Assembly: GCA_016210245.1 (NCBI GenBank)
Contig: JACQUR010000056.1
Span: forward strand, 1 to 7,521
From: Chloroflexota bacterium
GTDB taxonomy: Bacteria; Chloroflexota; UBA6077; JACQUR01
Length of the DNA stretch: 7,521 nucleotides
Direction: 5' to 3'
The position numbers and the translations under genes are program-made. Shown here piece by piece: positions 1-5,411 of the stretch (its first letter is position 1; each line of letters begins with the position of its first letter). The notes under the pieces are model-generated. The model did not search any database, was not told the origin of the DNA, and saw nothing but the letters and a program-made list of their open reading frames with translations.

Positions 1-38
1 CAGTTAACTGTTAACTGTTAACTGTCGACTGTCGACTC
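1..38. repeat. Heptamer tandem repeat (GTTAACT/GTCGACT)
   Basis: From position 3 to 37 there are five consecutive 7-bp units: three GTTAACT followed by two GTCGACT, a two-base variant. Each unit is close to palindromic, so the array can fold on either strand. It lies directly upstream of the first gene and ends about 10 bases before its ATG. An in-frame TAA at 5-7 inside the array blocks any upstream extension of that gene. The array may continue left of the window. Confidence 0.85.
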
Positions 39-46
39 AGGAAAGC

Positions 47-787
47 ATGGCCAACATTCCAGTCGCGATCCCGGACGTACCCGTGCTGTGGCACAACGCA
101 GTGGTCGATATCGAGCCCACCAGCCGCTACGGGCTGGACCGAGACTTGAGCAGCATCAACAGCACCCTGTGCTACGTGAACCCGTCGGCTGAGCCGCTGG
201 CGCTGGCGCTGCTCGCGCCCAGCCAGGCCGAAACCGAGTGCAACGTCCGCCGCCAGTCGCGCGAGCAGCCCGTCCACCAGGAGGCGCAGGCGCTCGACCC
301 TGCGCCCTACCGTCCCGTCCTGGCCGCGCTGGCGGCCGGCGGCTGGAACACGGGCGCCCTGGAGCGCATCCTGGAACGGAGCCCCAGGCACTTTGTGGGC
401 GGCGCGCGGCTCGAGCCCGGGCCGCAGGTGGTACGCTTCCACACCCGGGTGCCAATCCCGGCCGGAGCGGACGGTATCCGCGAGCTCGCTCTGGCCGTGC
501 CGATGAGCGCCGGGCCGCTCTCGCAAGGCGCCGCGCTCAGCATCGTCGTGCTGCTCCCCAACGACGCACCGGAGTATCAGGTGGAGGTGGTCGACTGGAG
601 CGTGGAGTCCGAGCCCGGCGCCCAGGTCTGGGTCTACGGCAGCGAAGGCCGCCCGAAGCTCGCCGGCCGTCCCGCCCTCGCCTGGTCCTGGGTGCGAGGA
701 CCCTTCGTCGGGCTGAAGTACCGCTACCGCGCGACGCGGGGACGCGGGGACGCGGGGACGCGGCGTCCTTCGACAGGCTCAGGATGA
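47..787 (+). CDS. Hypothetical protein, C-terminus reads into repeat DNA
   Basis: This encodes 246 residues of a family I do not recognise. The ATG at 47 is the first possible start after an in-frame TAA at 5-7; a weak AGGAAA lies just upstream. The protein has no signal peptide or membrane segment. The first 60 residues (MANIPVAIPDVPVLWHN onward) and residues 130-215 look beta-rich, with an alternating hydrophobic pattern (IRELALAVPM, LSIVVLLPND, YQVEVVDWSVE), separated by a charged, probably helical stretch around residues 70-120. A small soluble beta-sandwich or binding protein is possible but unproven. The last 17 or so residues, from about TRGRGDAG to the end, are encoded by a GACGCGGG tandem repeat and a dispersed motif, and the TGA stop lies inside that motif, so the ancestral protein probably ended near GLKYRYRA. 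It precedes the SDR gene by 62 bases on the same strand, so co-transcription is plausible. A second long frame over the same DNA is Arg/Ala/Pro-rich and is taken as a shadow. Confidence 0.68.
   Translation: MANIPVAIPDVPVLWHNAVVDIEPTSRYGLDRDLSSINSTLCYVNPSAEPLALALLAPSQAETECNVRRQSREQPVHQEAQALDPAPYRPVLAALAAGGWNTGALERILERSPRHFVGGARLEPGPQVVRFHTRVPIPAGADGIRELALAVPMSAGPLSQGAALSIVVLLPNDAPEYQVEVVDWSVESEPGAQVWVYGSEGRPKLAGRPALAWSWVRGPFVGLKYRYRATRGRGDAGTRRPSTGSG
733..763. repeat. Octamer tandem repeat (GACGCGGG)
   Basis: Three perfect GACGCGGG units occupy 733-756, followed by a seven-base partial copy at 757-763. The array lies inside the reading frame of the first gene and is translated as Arg/Gly/Asp/Ala-rich residues at its C-terminus. 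This suggests the repeat arrived in or grew into the 3' end of that gene. Confidence 0.85.
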
Positions 788-789
788 GC
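766..789. repeat. Dispersed motif (TTCGACAGGCTCAGGATGAG type)
   Basis: Positions 766-789 read TCCTTCGACAGG followed by CTCAGGATGAGC. From memory, this sequence recurs between genes in many environmental bacterial genomes. It contains the small hairpin CTCA-GGA-TGAG (779-789 region). It abuts the GACGCGGG array and provides the TGA stop (785-787) of the first gene. Only one copy is visible here, so the repeat call rests on recognition rather than on internal evidence. Confidence 0.55.
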
Positions 790-802
790 GGGAGGACACT
801 GC

Positions 803-830
803 CTACTGCCTGCTGCCTACTGCCTGCTGC
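803..830. repeat. Alternating heptamer repeat (CTACTGC/CTGCTGC)
   Basis: Four consecutive 7-bp units alternate CTACTGC, CTGCTGC, CTACTGC, CTGCTGC, giving a 14-bp period repeated twice. The array fills most of the gap between the first gene and the SDR gene and stops a few bases before the SDR ribosome binding site (AAGGAGG at 838-844). Confidence 0.8.
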
Positions 831-849
831 TTTCTGAAAGGAGGAAGCC

Positions 850-1836
850 GTGAGTGAACGTATCCTGGTAACCGGGGGTCTGGGCGCCATCGGGGCGTGG
901 GTGTGCCGCGCGCTGGTCGCGCGCGACGTTCGTCCGCTCGTCTTCGACACGCGAGCCGACATGGTGCTCGTGCGGGATATCGCCGAGCAGGTGGACCTGG
1001 TGCTCGGCGATATCACCGATCTGGCCGCGCTGCTGCGAGTCGTCAAGCAGCACCGGGTCAGCCGCGTGATTCACCTGGCCGCGCTCATGCCGCCCGCGTG
1101 CCAGGCCGACCCGCTCCTCGCCCTGCGCGTCAACCTGCTTGGGGCGGTCCACGTGTTCGAGGCCGCGCGGCTGATGGAGCTCGAGCGCGTCGTCTTCATC
1201 TCGTCCAAGGCGGCCTACGGGGCGATCAGTGGTGAGTACGGCCATCCAACCTACGTGCCGGTGGCCGAGGATCACCCGACCCGCCCGACCAACGTGTACG
1301 GCGTGACCAAGCAGGCAGTAGAGGGCTGGGCGCTGCAGTACCACCGCCTGTACGGCGTCGACGTGGTGGGCTTCCGCCTGGGCTCCACCTACGGGCCGGG
1401 CAAGCAGAGCCGCCACGGGGCCGTGGGCCTGCACAGTCGCCTGATCGAGTGCGCCATGTTCGGCAAGCCGCTGCGGATCGAGCGCGGCGGCGACCAGGGC
1501 GACGACGTGATCTACAATCGCGATGTGGCCCAGGGGATCGTCAAGGGCTGCTTCGCGCCTACGCCGGAGCACAAGGTCTTCAACCTCGGCCTCGGGCGCG
1601 CGGTCAGCCTGCGGGAGTTCGCCCGGGCCGTGCAGGAGCTGTTCCCGCAAGCCAGCATCGAGGTGGGCCCGGGCCTCGACTACTACGGGGCGGGCGAGGG
1701 GCGAGGGAGCTACAGCGTGTTCGACATCTCCCGCGCCCGCGCCGAGCTGGACTTCAACCCCGAGTACGAGTACCCGGCCGGCATCGAGGACTACGTGCGC
1801 ACCGTCCGCAGCCTGGGATTGGAGTTTGGAACCTGA
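850..1836 (+). CDS. NAD-dependent epimerase/dehydratase (extended SDR)
   Basis: This encodes 328 residues starting at a GTG, placed by a strong AAGGAGG five bases upstream (838-844). It is a complete extended short-chain dehydrogenase/reductase. The Rossmann nucleotide-binding motif is TGGLGAIG at residues 8-15, and D33 at the end of beta-2 points to NAD rather than NADP. VIHLAAL lies at 73-79, the catalytic serine region is S118-S119 in FISSKAAYG, and the catalytic pair is Y150 and K154 in YGVTK. RLGSTYGPG (about 177-185) is the usual substrate-side motif of the family. The length matches sugar-nucleotide epimerases and related dehydratases or dehydrogenases. The enzyme should act in the cytosol on a nucleotide sugar, sugar acid or other hydroxy/keto substrate, which the sequence does not identify. 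No glycosyltransferase or sugar-nucleotide gene is nearby; the next gene on the strand is a cysteine hydrolase, so a catabolic role is as likely as an envelope one. Confidence 0.93.
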   Translation: MSERILVTGGLGAIGAWVCRALVARDVRPLVFDTRADMVLVRDIAEQVDLVLGDITDLAALLRVVKQHRVSRVIHLAALMPPACQADPLLALRVNLLGAVHVFEAARLMELERVVFISSKAAYGAISGEYGHPTYVPVAEDHPTRPTNVYGVTKQAVEGWALQYHRLYGVDVVGFRLGSTYGPGKQSRHGAVGLHSRLIECAMFGKPLRIERGGDQGDDVIYNRDVAQGIVKGCFAPTPEHKVFNLGLGRAVSLREFARAVQELFPQASIEVGPGLDYYGAGEGRGSYSVFDISRARAELDFNPEYEYPAGIEDYVRTVRSLGLEFGT

Positions 1837-1846
1837 GGAGACGTGT

Positions 1847-1911
1847 ACCACGGAGACACGGAGACACGGAGACACGGAGCTTTTTCTAAGAAGACTCCGT
1901 GTCTCCGTGGT
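1847..1911. repeat. CGGAGACA tandem repeat with inverted partner
   Basis: Three CGGAGACA units plus CGGAG (1851-1879) are followed, after a 15-base spacer containing CTTTTTC, by CTCCGTGTCTCCGTGGT (1895-1911), which is their reverse complement. The 17-base right arm pairs perfectly with 1847-1863, or 13 bases of it pair with the nearer copy at 1867-1879, so two alternative stems are possible. It lies in the 131-base gap between the SDR and hydrolase genes. No T-run follows the right arm, so it does not look like a standard intrinsic terminator for rightward transcription. Confidence 0.85.
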
Positions 1912-1954
1912 GAACCTCGTCCTCGTGCCCGTGGTGAGACTTGCCAGACGCTCG

Positions 1955-1963
1955 AAGGAGGAG
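1955..1963 (+). promoter_or_regulatory. Ribosome binding site fixing the hydrolase start
   Basis: AAGGAGGAG ends four bases before the ATG at 1968. The open frame extends further upstream to a possible TTG at 1941, but that codon has no such site, so the ATG at 1968 is preferred. Confidence 0.85.
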
Positions 1964-1967
1964 AACC

Positions 1968-2681
1968 ATGCGTCGGTGGGAAGAAGCTATCCCCGCGTTC
2001 GACCGCGAAGTGTACGAGCGGGGCGGCCTGGGAGCGCCCCGTCCCTTTGGCAGGCACCCGGCCCTGCTGATCGTCGACGTCGTCGAGTCGTGGACTGGCA
2101 CGAAGCGCCAGAACGTGCTCGAGGCGATCGACGAGTACCGCACCGCCTGCGGAGAGTCCGCCTGGGAGGCGCTGCCCAGGATCCAGGAGTTGCTGGAAGC
2201 GTGCCGGGCGGCGGGCCTGCCGATTGTGTACACGCGCGGCGACCCGGACGAGAAGGCGACCGTCGGGGACTCCACCAAGCGCGCCAAGCAAGCGGAGGAG
2301 ATCCGCCGCATCCACCAGGCCGGCATCTCCAAGCTCATCGCCCCGCGCTCGGGCGAGTTCGTGCTGGTCAAGCCCAAGGCGAGTGCCTTCTTCGGCACCC
2401 CGCTGTCGACCTACCTGACGCAGCAGGGTGTGGATTGCCTGCTGGTGGCGGGCACCAGCACCTCCGGCTGCGTGCAGGCGACGGTCACCGACGGGCACAG
2501 CCACGGCTACAAGGTGTTCGTGGTGGAGGAGTGCGTCTTCGATCGCTCGGACTTCCTGCACAACGTCTACCTGTTCAACATGAACGCCAAGTACGCCGAC
2601 GTCATCTCCCTGGAGCAGGCCCTGGCGCACGTGCGCCAGTCCGCCGACGAGCGCGAGCCGGGCGCGCCGGTCTCGAGCTAG
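1968..2681 (+). CDS. Isochorismatase-like cysteine hydrolase (N-carbamoylsarcosine amidohydrolase type)
   Basis: This encodes 237 residues. The fold and triad of the cysteine hydrolase superfamily are clear. The aspartate is D37 in ALLIVDVVESW, the lysine is K135 in VLVKPKASAFFGT, and the nucleophile is C168 in VAGTSTSGCVQATVTDG. The STSGCV signature, the long N-terminal region before the first strand and the overall length resemble N-carbamoylsarcosine amidohydrolase and maleamate amidohydrolase more than true isochorismatases, which cleave a vinyl ether. The likely reaction is hydrolysis of an amide or N-carbamoyl bond with release of ammonia; the substrate is unknown. The protein is cytosolic, with no signal peptide or membrane segment. 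It follows the SDR by 131 bases with repeat DNA between, and faces the UbiD gene tail to tail across 167 bases. Members are common in degradation of hydantoins, creatinine or N-heterocycles, so a catabolic role is inferred. Confidence 0.92.
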   Translation: MRRWEEAIPAFDREVYERGGLGAPRPFGRHPALLIVDVVESWTGTKRQNVLEAIDEYRTACGESAWEALPRIQELLEACRAAGLPIVYTRGDPDEKATVGDSTKRAKQAEEIRRIHQAGISKLIAPRSGEFVLVKPKASAFFGTPLSTYLTQQGVDCLLVAGTSTSGCVQATVTDGHSHGYKVFVVEECVFDRSDFLHNVYLFNMNAKYADVISLEQALAHVRQSADEREPGAPVSS

Positions 2682-2717
2682 GGGTCTGTTACTCCTGATT
2701 CGTAGGGAGCTATCCGA

Positions 2718-2738
2718 GCCGCGACCGTGAGGGAGCGG
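2718..2738 (+). repeat. Dispersed 21-bp motif, copy 1
   Basis: The sequence GCCGCGACC followed by GTGAGGGAGCGG recurs at 5369-5389 on the opposite strand with one mismatch in 21 (C to T). It lies in the short gap between the convergent hydrolase and UbiD genes. In this copy GACCG and CGGTC (2723-2727 and 2736-2740) can form a 5-bp stem, which the other copy cannot. From memory, similar motifs are scattered between genes in Chloroflexota and Planctomycetota genomes. Confidence 0.65.
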
Positions 2739-2848
2739 TCCCGGGTCATGTCGGCTGCGCGCCGTGCCAGGCCACCCACGCATCAGTTCTCGTGCTGAGA
2801 GAGGTGAGTGGATGGGTCATGCCGATCCGAGCCGGTGCATCCTTCGCT

Positions 2849-4231
2849 TCAGAGGTAGTCCTGTAGCCGCACCTCGCCATAGCTCGGCGGCTTGATCCGC
2901 TCGAAGAGTGCGCGCTGCTCGGGCGCGCAGGTCGGCGGGCGGGTGGCGTCGACGATCAGCTTGCCACCCAGGCGCTGCCAGGCGGCCGAGCTTGGCTTGC
3001 CGAGCTCGACCAGGCTCAGGTCCAAAGCGTGGCCCCGGACGCCGGGGATGGCCACGATATCCCGTTCCGGGTCCACCCGCGTGGTCAGCGACCAGAGCAG
3101 CTCCCAATCGCTGTAGATGTCCACGTCCTCGTCGACGGCAATGGCGATCTTTGGGTGGTGGTACTCGGAGGCGAGCGCCGCCATGAGCACCTGCTTGGCC
3201 TCCCCCTGGAAGCGCGGGACCATCTGGACGACCACGCCGAAGATGCCAGGCAGGATGCGCACGTTGCGCAGTTCCACGCGGCCCCCGACCGACCCGAGGC
3301 GCTGGTAGAGCGAGGCCGCCATCGGAACGCGGTGGAACACGCACCCCTCGGTCTCCGACCCATTCTGGATCGCCTTGAAGATCGCGTCGCGCCGCCGCGT
3401 GATCGCCGTGTACTCGACCACCGGGTTCTTACCGGCCCCGGCCACGTAGTAGTCCGGGAACTCGGAGTAGGGCCCTTCGTCCTCCCGGACCCCCGGCGGG
3501 ACGTGGCCCTCCAGCACGATCTCTGCGTCGCACGGCACCTCCAGGTCCACCGTCTCGCACTTGACCAGGCGGACCGGCTCACCCAGGTAGGCGCCGGCCA
3601 CCTCGAACTCGTCCATGCCGTACGGGCCGCTGGTCGAGGCGGCCATGTAGTAGGCGGGGTGGTGGCCCACGATGAAGGCGATAGGCATGGGCTCGCCGCG
3701 CGCCTCGTACTTCTGGTAGTTCAGAAAGGCGTGGCGGGGTAAGAAGAGCACCCCGGTCTTGCGTGGGCCCTTGACCTGGAGGCGGTGAAAGCTGACGTTG
3801 CGCGCGCCCGAATCAGGATCTCTGGTCACGGCCAGGCCGGAGGCGATGAAGGGGCCGGCGTCCAGCGCGCCCGCCACGTGGGCGGGCAGCTCGCGGATGT
3901 CCACCGCCTCCCCGGTCTGGACCACTTCCTTGACCGGGCCGTCTTCGACCATCTCCGGGCGGACCCGTTGCGCCATCAGGCGGGCGACGGTGGGGATGAG
4001 GTCCTGCAAGGGCACGCCAAAGCTGAGCGCCGTCTGGCGCAGGTCGGCGGGCGCCTGCCCCAGCACCTTCCAGCCCGGGTGGCCGGTGACGGCCTCGAAC
4101 AGCAGCGCCTTGTCGCGCGATTCGTAGAGCAGGGCACCCATCTCCGTCAGCGGATCGACTGACTTGCGGATGTGGTACAGCTCGCCTGCGGCTTCCAGCT
4201 CCTGGATCCACGAGCGCATATCCCGGGGCAT
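2849..4231 (-). CDS. UbiD family decarboxylase (prenylated FMN-dependent)
   Basis: This encodes 460 residues, a normal length for the family. The ATG at 4229-4231 has AAAGGAGG five bases upstream (4237-4244 on the + strand). The active-site layout agrees with characterised UbiD/Fdc1 enzymes: N145 and R150 in NVSFHR, H167 in PRHAF and E210 in DEFEVAG match the cofactor and metal ligands, and E252 and E257 in EGPYSEFPDYY match the catalytic glutamate pair, with near-identical spacing. The enzyme should reversibly decarboxylate an aromatic, heteroaromatic or alpha,beta-unsaturated carboxylic acid using prenylated FMN plus Mn/K. It therefore needs a UbiX flavin prenyltransferase, which is not in the window. 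The family covers ubiquinone synthesis, phenol or phenylphosphate carboxylation and pyrrole-2-carboxylate decarboxylation. With no ubiquinone gene nearby and a cysteine hydrolase and SDR alongside, a catabolic role is more likely than ubiD proper, so no symbol is given. It appears monocistronic, being separated from the upstream toxin gene by 177 bases. Confidence 0.93.
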   Translation of the reverse strand: MPRDMRSWIQELEAAGELYHIRKSVDPLTEMGALLYESRDKALLFEAVTGHPGWKVLGQAPADLRQTALSFGVPLQDLIPTVARLMAQRVRPEMVEDGPVKEVVQTGEAVDIRELPAHVAGALDAGPFIASGLAVTRDPDSGARNVSFHRLQVKGPRKTGVLFLPRHAFLNYQKYEARGEPMPIAFIVGHHPAYYMAASTSGPYGMDEFEVAGAYLGEPVRLVKCETVDLEVPCDAEIVLEGHVPPGVREDEGPYSEFPDYYVAGAGKNPVVEYTAITRRRDAIFKAIQNGSETEGCVFHRVPMAASLYQRLGSVGGRVELRNVRILPGIFGVVVQMVPRFQGEAKQVLMAALASEYHHPKIAIAVDEDVDIYSDWELLWSLTTRVDPERDIVAIPGVRGHALDLSLVELGKPSSAAWQRLGGKLIVDATRPPTCAPEQRALFERIKPPSYGEVRLQDYL

Positions 4232-4343
4232 CTTCGCCTCCTTTGCATACCTGGCAGCGCGATGCTACCGGAGGGTTTCAGCCGGCTGCAACTCCGCGAT
4301 ACCTCAGGGGGGTGACCAGTTTCTGTGCCGACGGTCGCTGAGC

Positions 4344-4375
4344 CGTAGGGGGCGACAGGGCCGTCGCCCCCTACG
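4344..4375. repeat. Perfect 13-bp inverted repeat
   Basis: CGTAGGGGGCGAC (4344-4356) and its exact reverse complement (4363-4375) flank a six-base loop, AGGGCC. It lies in the gap between the toxin gene (ends 4409) and the UbiD start (4231), both on the - strand. It could end or attenuate toxin-operon transcription, but no T-run follows on that strand, so a dispersed repeat is as likely as a terminator. Confidence 0.75.
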
Positions 4376-4408
4376 ACCTCCACGCACAAGAACTGGGCGG
4401 ACCCTACC

Positions 4409-4771
4409 TCAGTACCGCCAGCGATTGAGCACGTGGAACGCTCCGACTATCGGGACGCCTGCCTCGATGATATTCTGCATCGCCCTGGCAATCTCGATCG
4501 CGGACATGTCACTGGGGAGGTTGTCCTGGTAGATCGCGAAGATGCCTGGATGATCAGGGTACTGGGCGTGCAGGGCGAGGAAATCGCCCGGATTCCTGGT
4601 TACGACGATCAGACTGTTCGCCCGCGCGTACGCGAAGTGCTCTGCATCATCGCGCCCGCTCAGTTCCGCGTCTCTGGGACGGACAACCTGATGGTAGTAC
4701 GGTTGGCCCGTGAGCGCCGACCAGAGTCGCTTGCTATCGGCGCAGTCATCGAGGTACAGGCGGAGGCTCAA
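4409..4771 (-). CDS. DUF5615 PIN-like protein, probable toxin
   Basis: This encodes about 120 residues if it starts at the TTG at 4769-4771 (MSLRLYLDD). That start begins just before the first beta strand of the domain and overlaps the end of the upstream antitoxin-like gene by 26 bases, suggesting translational coupling. An ATG at 4820-4822 would add 17 residues (MQSCGRRRR onward) that are only an out-of-frame reading of the upstream gene. The acidic residues expected of a PIN-like nuclease are present: D8 and D9 in LYLDDCADS, D41/D42/E44 in GRDDAEH, and the late motif TRNPGDF at 58-64, which resembles the T-N-D-x-D-F of DUF5615. The predicted role is a metal-dependent RNase toxin in the cytosol, controlled by the DUF433 protein upstream. 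The domain assignment is good; toxicity and RNA cleavage are inferred from family and context. Confidence 0.82.
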   Translation of the reverse strand: MSLRLYLDDCADSKRLWSALTGQPYYHQVVRPRDAELSGRDDAEHFAYARANSLIVVTRNPGDFLALHAQYPDHPGIFAIYQDNLPSDMSAIEIARAMQNIIEAGVPIVGAFHVLNRWRY

Positions 4772-5294
4772 CGGCGTGCCCCGCGTCCCGGAGACGCGTC
4801 TTCTCCTCCCGCAGCTCTGCATCCACGAGGTCGTGGTGGAGGTCGTAGTAGACCAGCGCCTCCCGGACCTGGGCCAGGGGGAGGTCCAGGTCCTCCGCCG
4901 CGTCTTCGGGGCTCAGCCCTTCGGCTCGCAGCGTCGCCACCATCTGCCCCACGGTCATGTTGCGCCCCTTGAGGTAGAGCTGCCGCCGCCATGGGTGCGG
5001 GCGCGCTACCAGGTGCTCGTAGACCTCCGCCTCCGCGAGCAGCGAGGCCGGGCTGGCCCACTCGACGGCATGCCGCAAGGTGGCCATCTCCGCGGGATCG
5101 ATGCTGACCACCTTACGCCCACGCCGGCGCTCCAGGACCAGCCACAGCAGGGTGCCGATCGCCTCCTGGAGAAGATCGGCGCGCGAGCGCACGGCCAGGT
5201 GCTGCTCGAGCAGTTCCAGGAGGTGCATCTGATCCGGGCGCAGGTCGAACTGAACGCGGATCCTGCTGGGAGAGCGGCCCTTCGCCACTGCCAT
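4746..5294 (-). CDS. RHH-DUF433 protein, probable antitoxin
   Basis: This encodes 182 residues from an ATG at 5292-5294, with GAGGAGG five bases upstream (5300-5306). An upstream GTG at 5313-5315 is open but lies before that site. Two parts can be seen. Residues 11-55 (RIRVQFDLRPDQ, then two helices with SRADLLQEAI) look like a ribbon-helix-helix DNA-binding domain. Residues about 100-165 (MTVGQMVATLRAEGLSPEDAAEDL, with VREALVYYD) match DUF433, a small helical domain usually found beside DUF5615 PIN-like toxins. The linker, about 60-98, is unassigned. The expected role is to bind and neutralise the downstream toxin and to repress the operon through the RHH domain. Stand-alone DUF433 proteins are usually well under 100 residues, so this two-domain form is longer than common ones. 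The antitoxin-first order with a short overlap is typical of type II systems. Confidence 0.82.
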   Translation of the reverse strand: MAVAKGRSPSRIRVQFDLRPDQMHLLELLEQHLAVRSRADLLQEAIGTLLWLVLERRRGRKVVSIDPAEMATLRHAVEWASPASLLAEAEVYEHLVARPHPWRRQLYLKGRNMTVGQMVATLRAEGLSPEDAAEDLDLPLAQVREALVYYDLHHDLVDAELREEKTRLRDAGHAVEPPPVPR

Positions 5295-5299
5295 GCCAG

Positions 5300-5306
5300 C
5301 CTCCTC
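5300..5306 (-). promoter_or_regulatory. Ribosome binding site fixing the antitoxin start
   Basis: GAGGAGG on the - strand lies five bases before the ATG at 5294 and downstream of the alternative GTG at 5315, so it supports the shorter protein. Confidence 0.75.
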
Positions 5307-5368
5307 AACACCCACCTGGAGAAAAGTCTACTCCCAATCAGCTCCAGGTGCCAGGGAATCGGGGGCCT

Positions 5369-5389
5369 CCGCTCCCTCACGATCGCGGC
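5369..5389 (-). repeat. Dispersed 21-bp motif, copy 2
   Basis: Read on the - strand this is GCCGCGATC followed by GTGAGGGAGCGG, matching 2718-2738 at 20 of 21 positions in the opposite orientation. It lies in the 117-base gap between the E2 gene and the antitoxin gene, downstream of the former and upstream of the latter. Confidence 0.65.
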
Positions 5390-5411
5390 GCGGATAGTGG
5401 CAAAGGTGCCC

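Noticed and set aside
1..38. CRISPR array
   Set aside because: The units are 7-8 bp and contiguous with no unique spacers, and there is no cas gene. The same holds for the other arrays in the window.
238..837. A 199-codon + strand frame overlapping the first gene
   Set aside because: Its Arg/Ala/Pro/Gly-rich composition is typical of an out-of-frame reading, and it ends in repeat DNA.
817..1875. A 352-codon - strand open frame
   Set aside because: It is antisense to the SDR gene, whose Rossmann and YxxxK motifs are intact. The translation is repetitive Val/Ala/His/Arg-rich with no motif.
1791..2783. A 330-codon - strand frame opposite the cysteine hydrolase
   Set aside because: It is antisense to a gene with a complete catalytic triad, and both of its ends run through repeat sequences.
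3029..3742. A 237-codon + strand frame opposite UbiD
   Set aside because: It is antisense to the UbiD catalytic region, and its composition is typical of a shadow frame.
5295..5411. Sigma-70 promoter for the antitoxin operon
   Set aside because: I could not find a -35/-10 pair with acceptable spacing that stands out from the GC-rich background.
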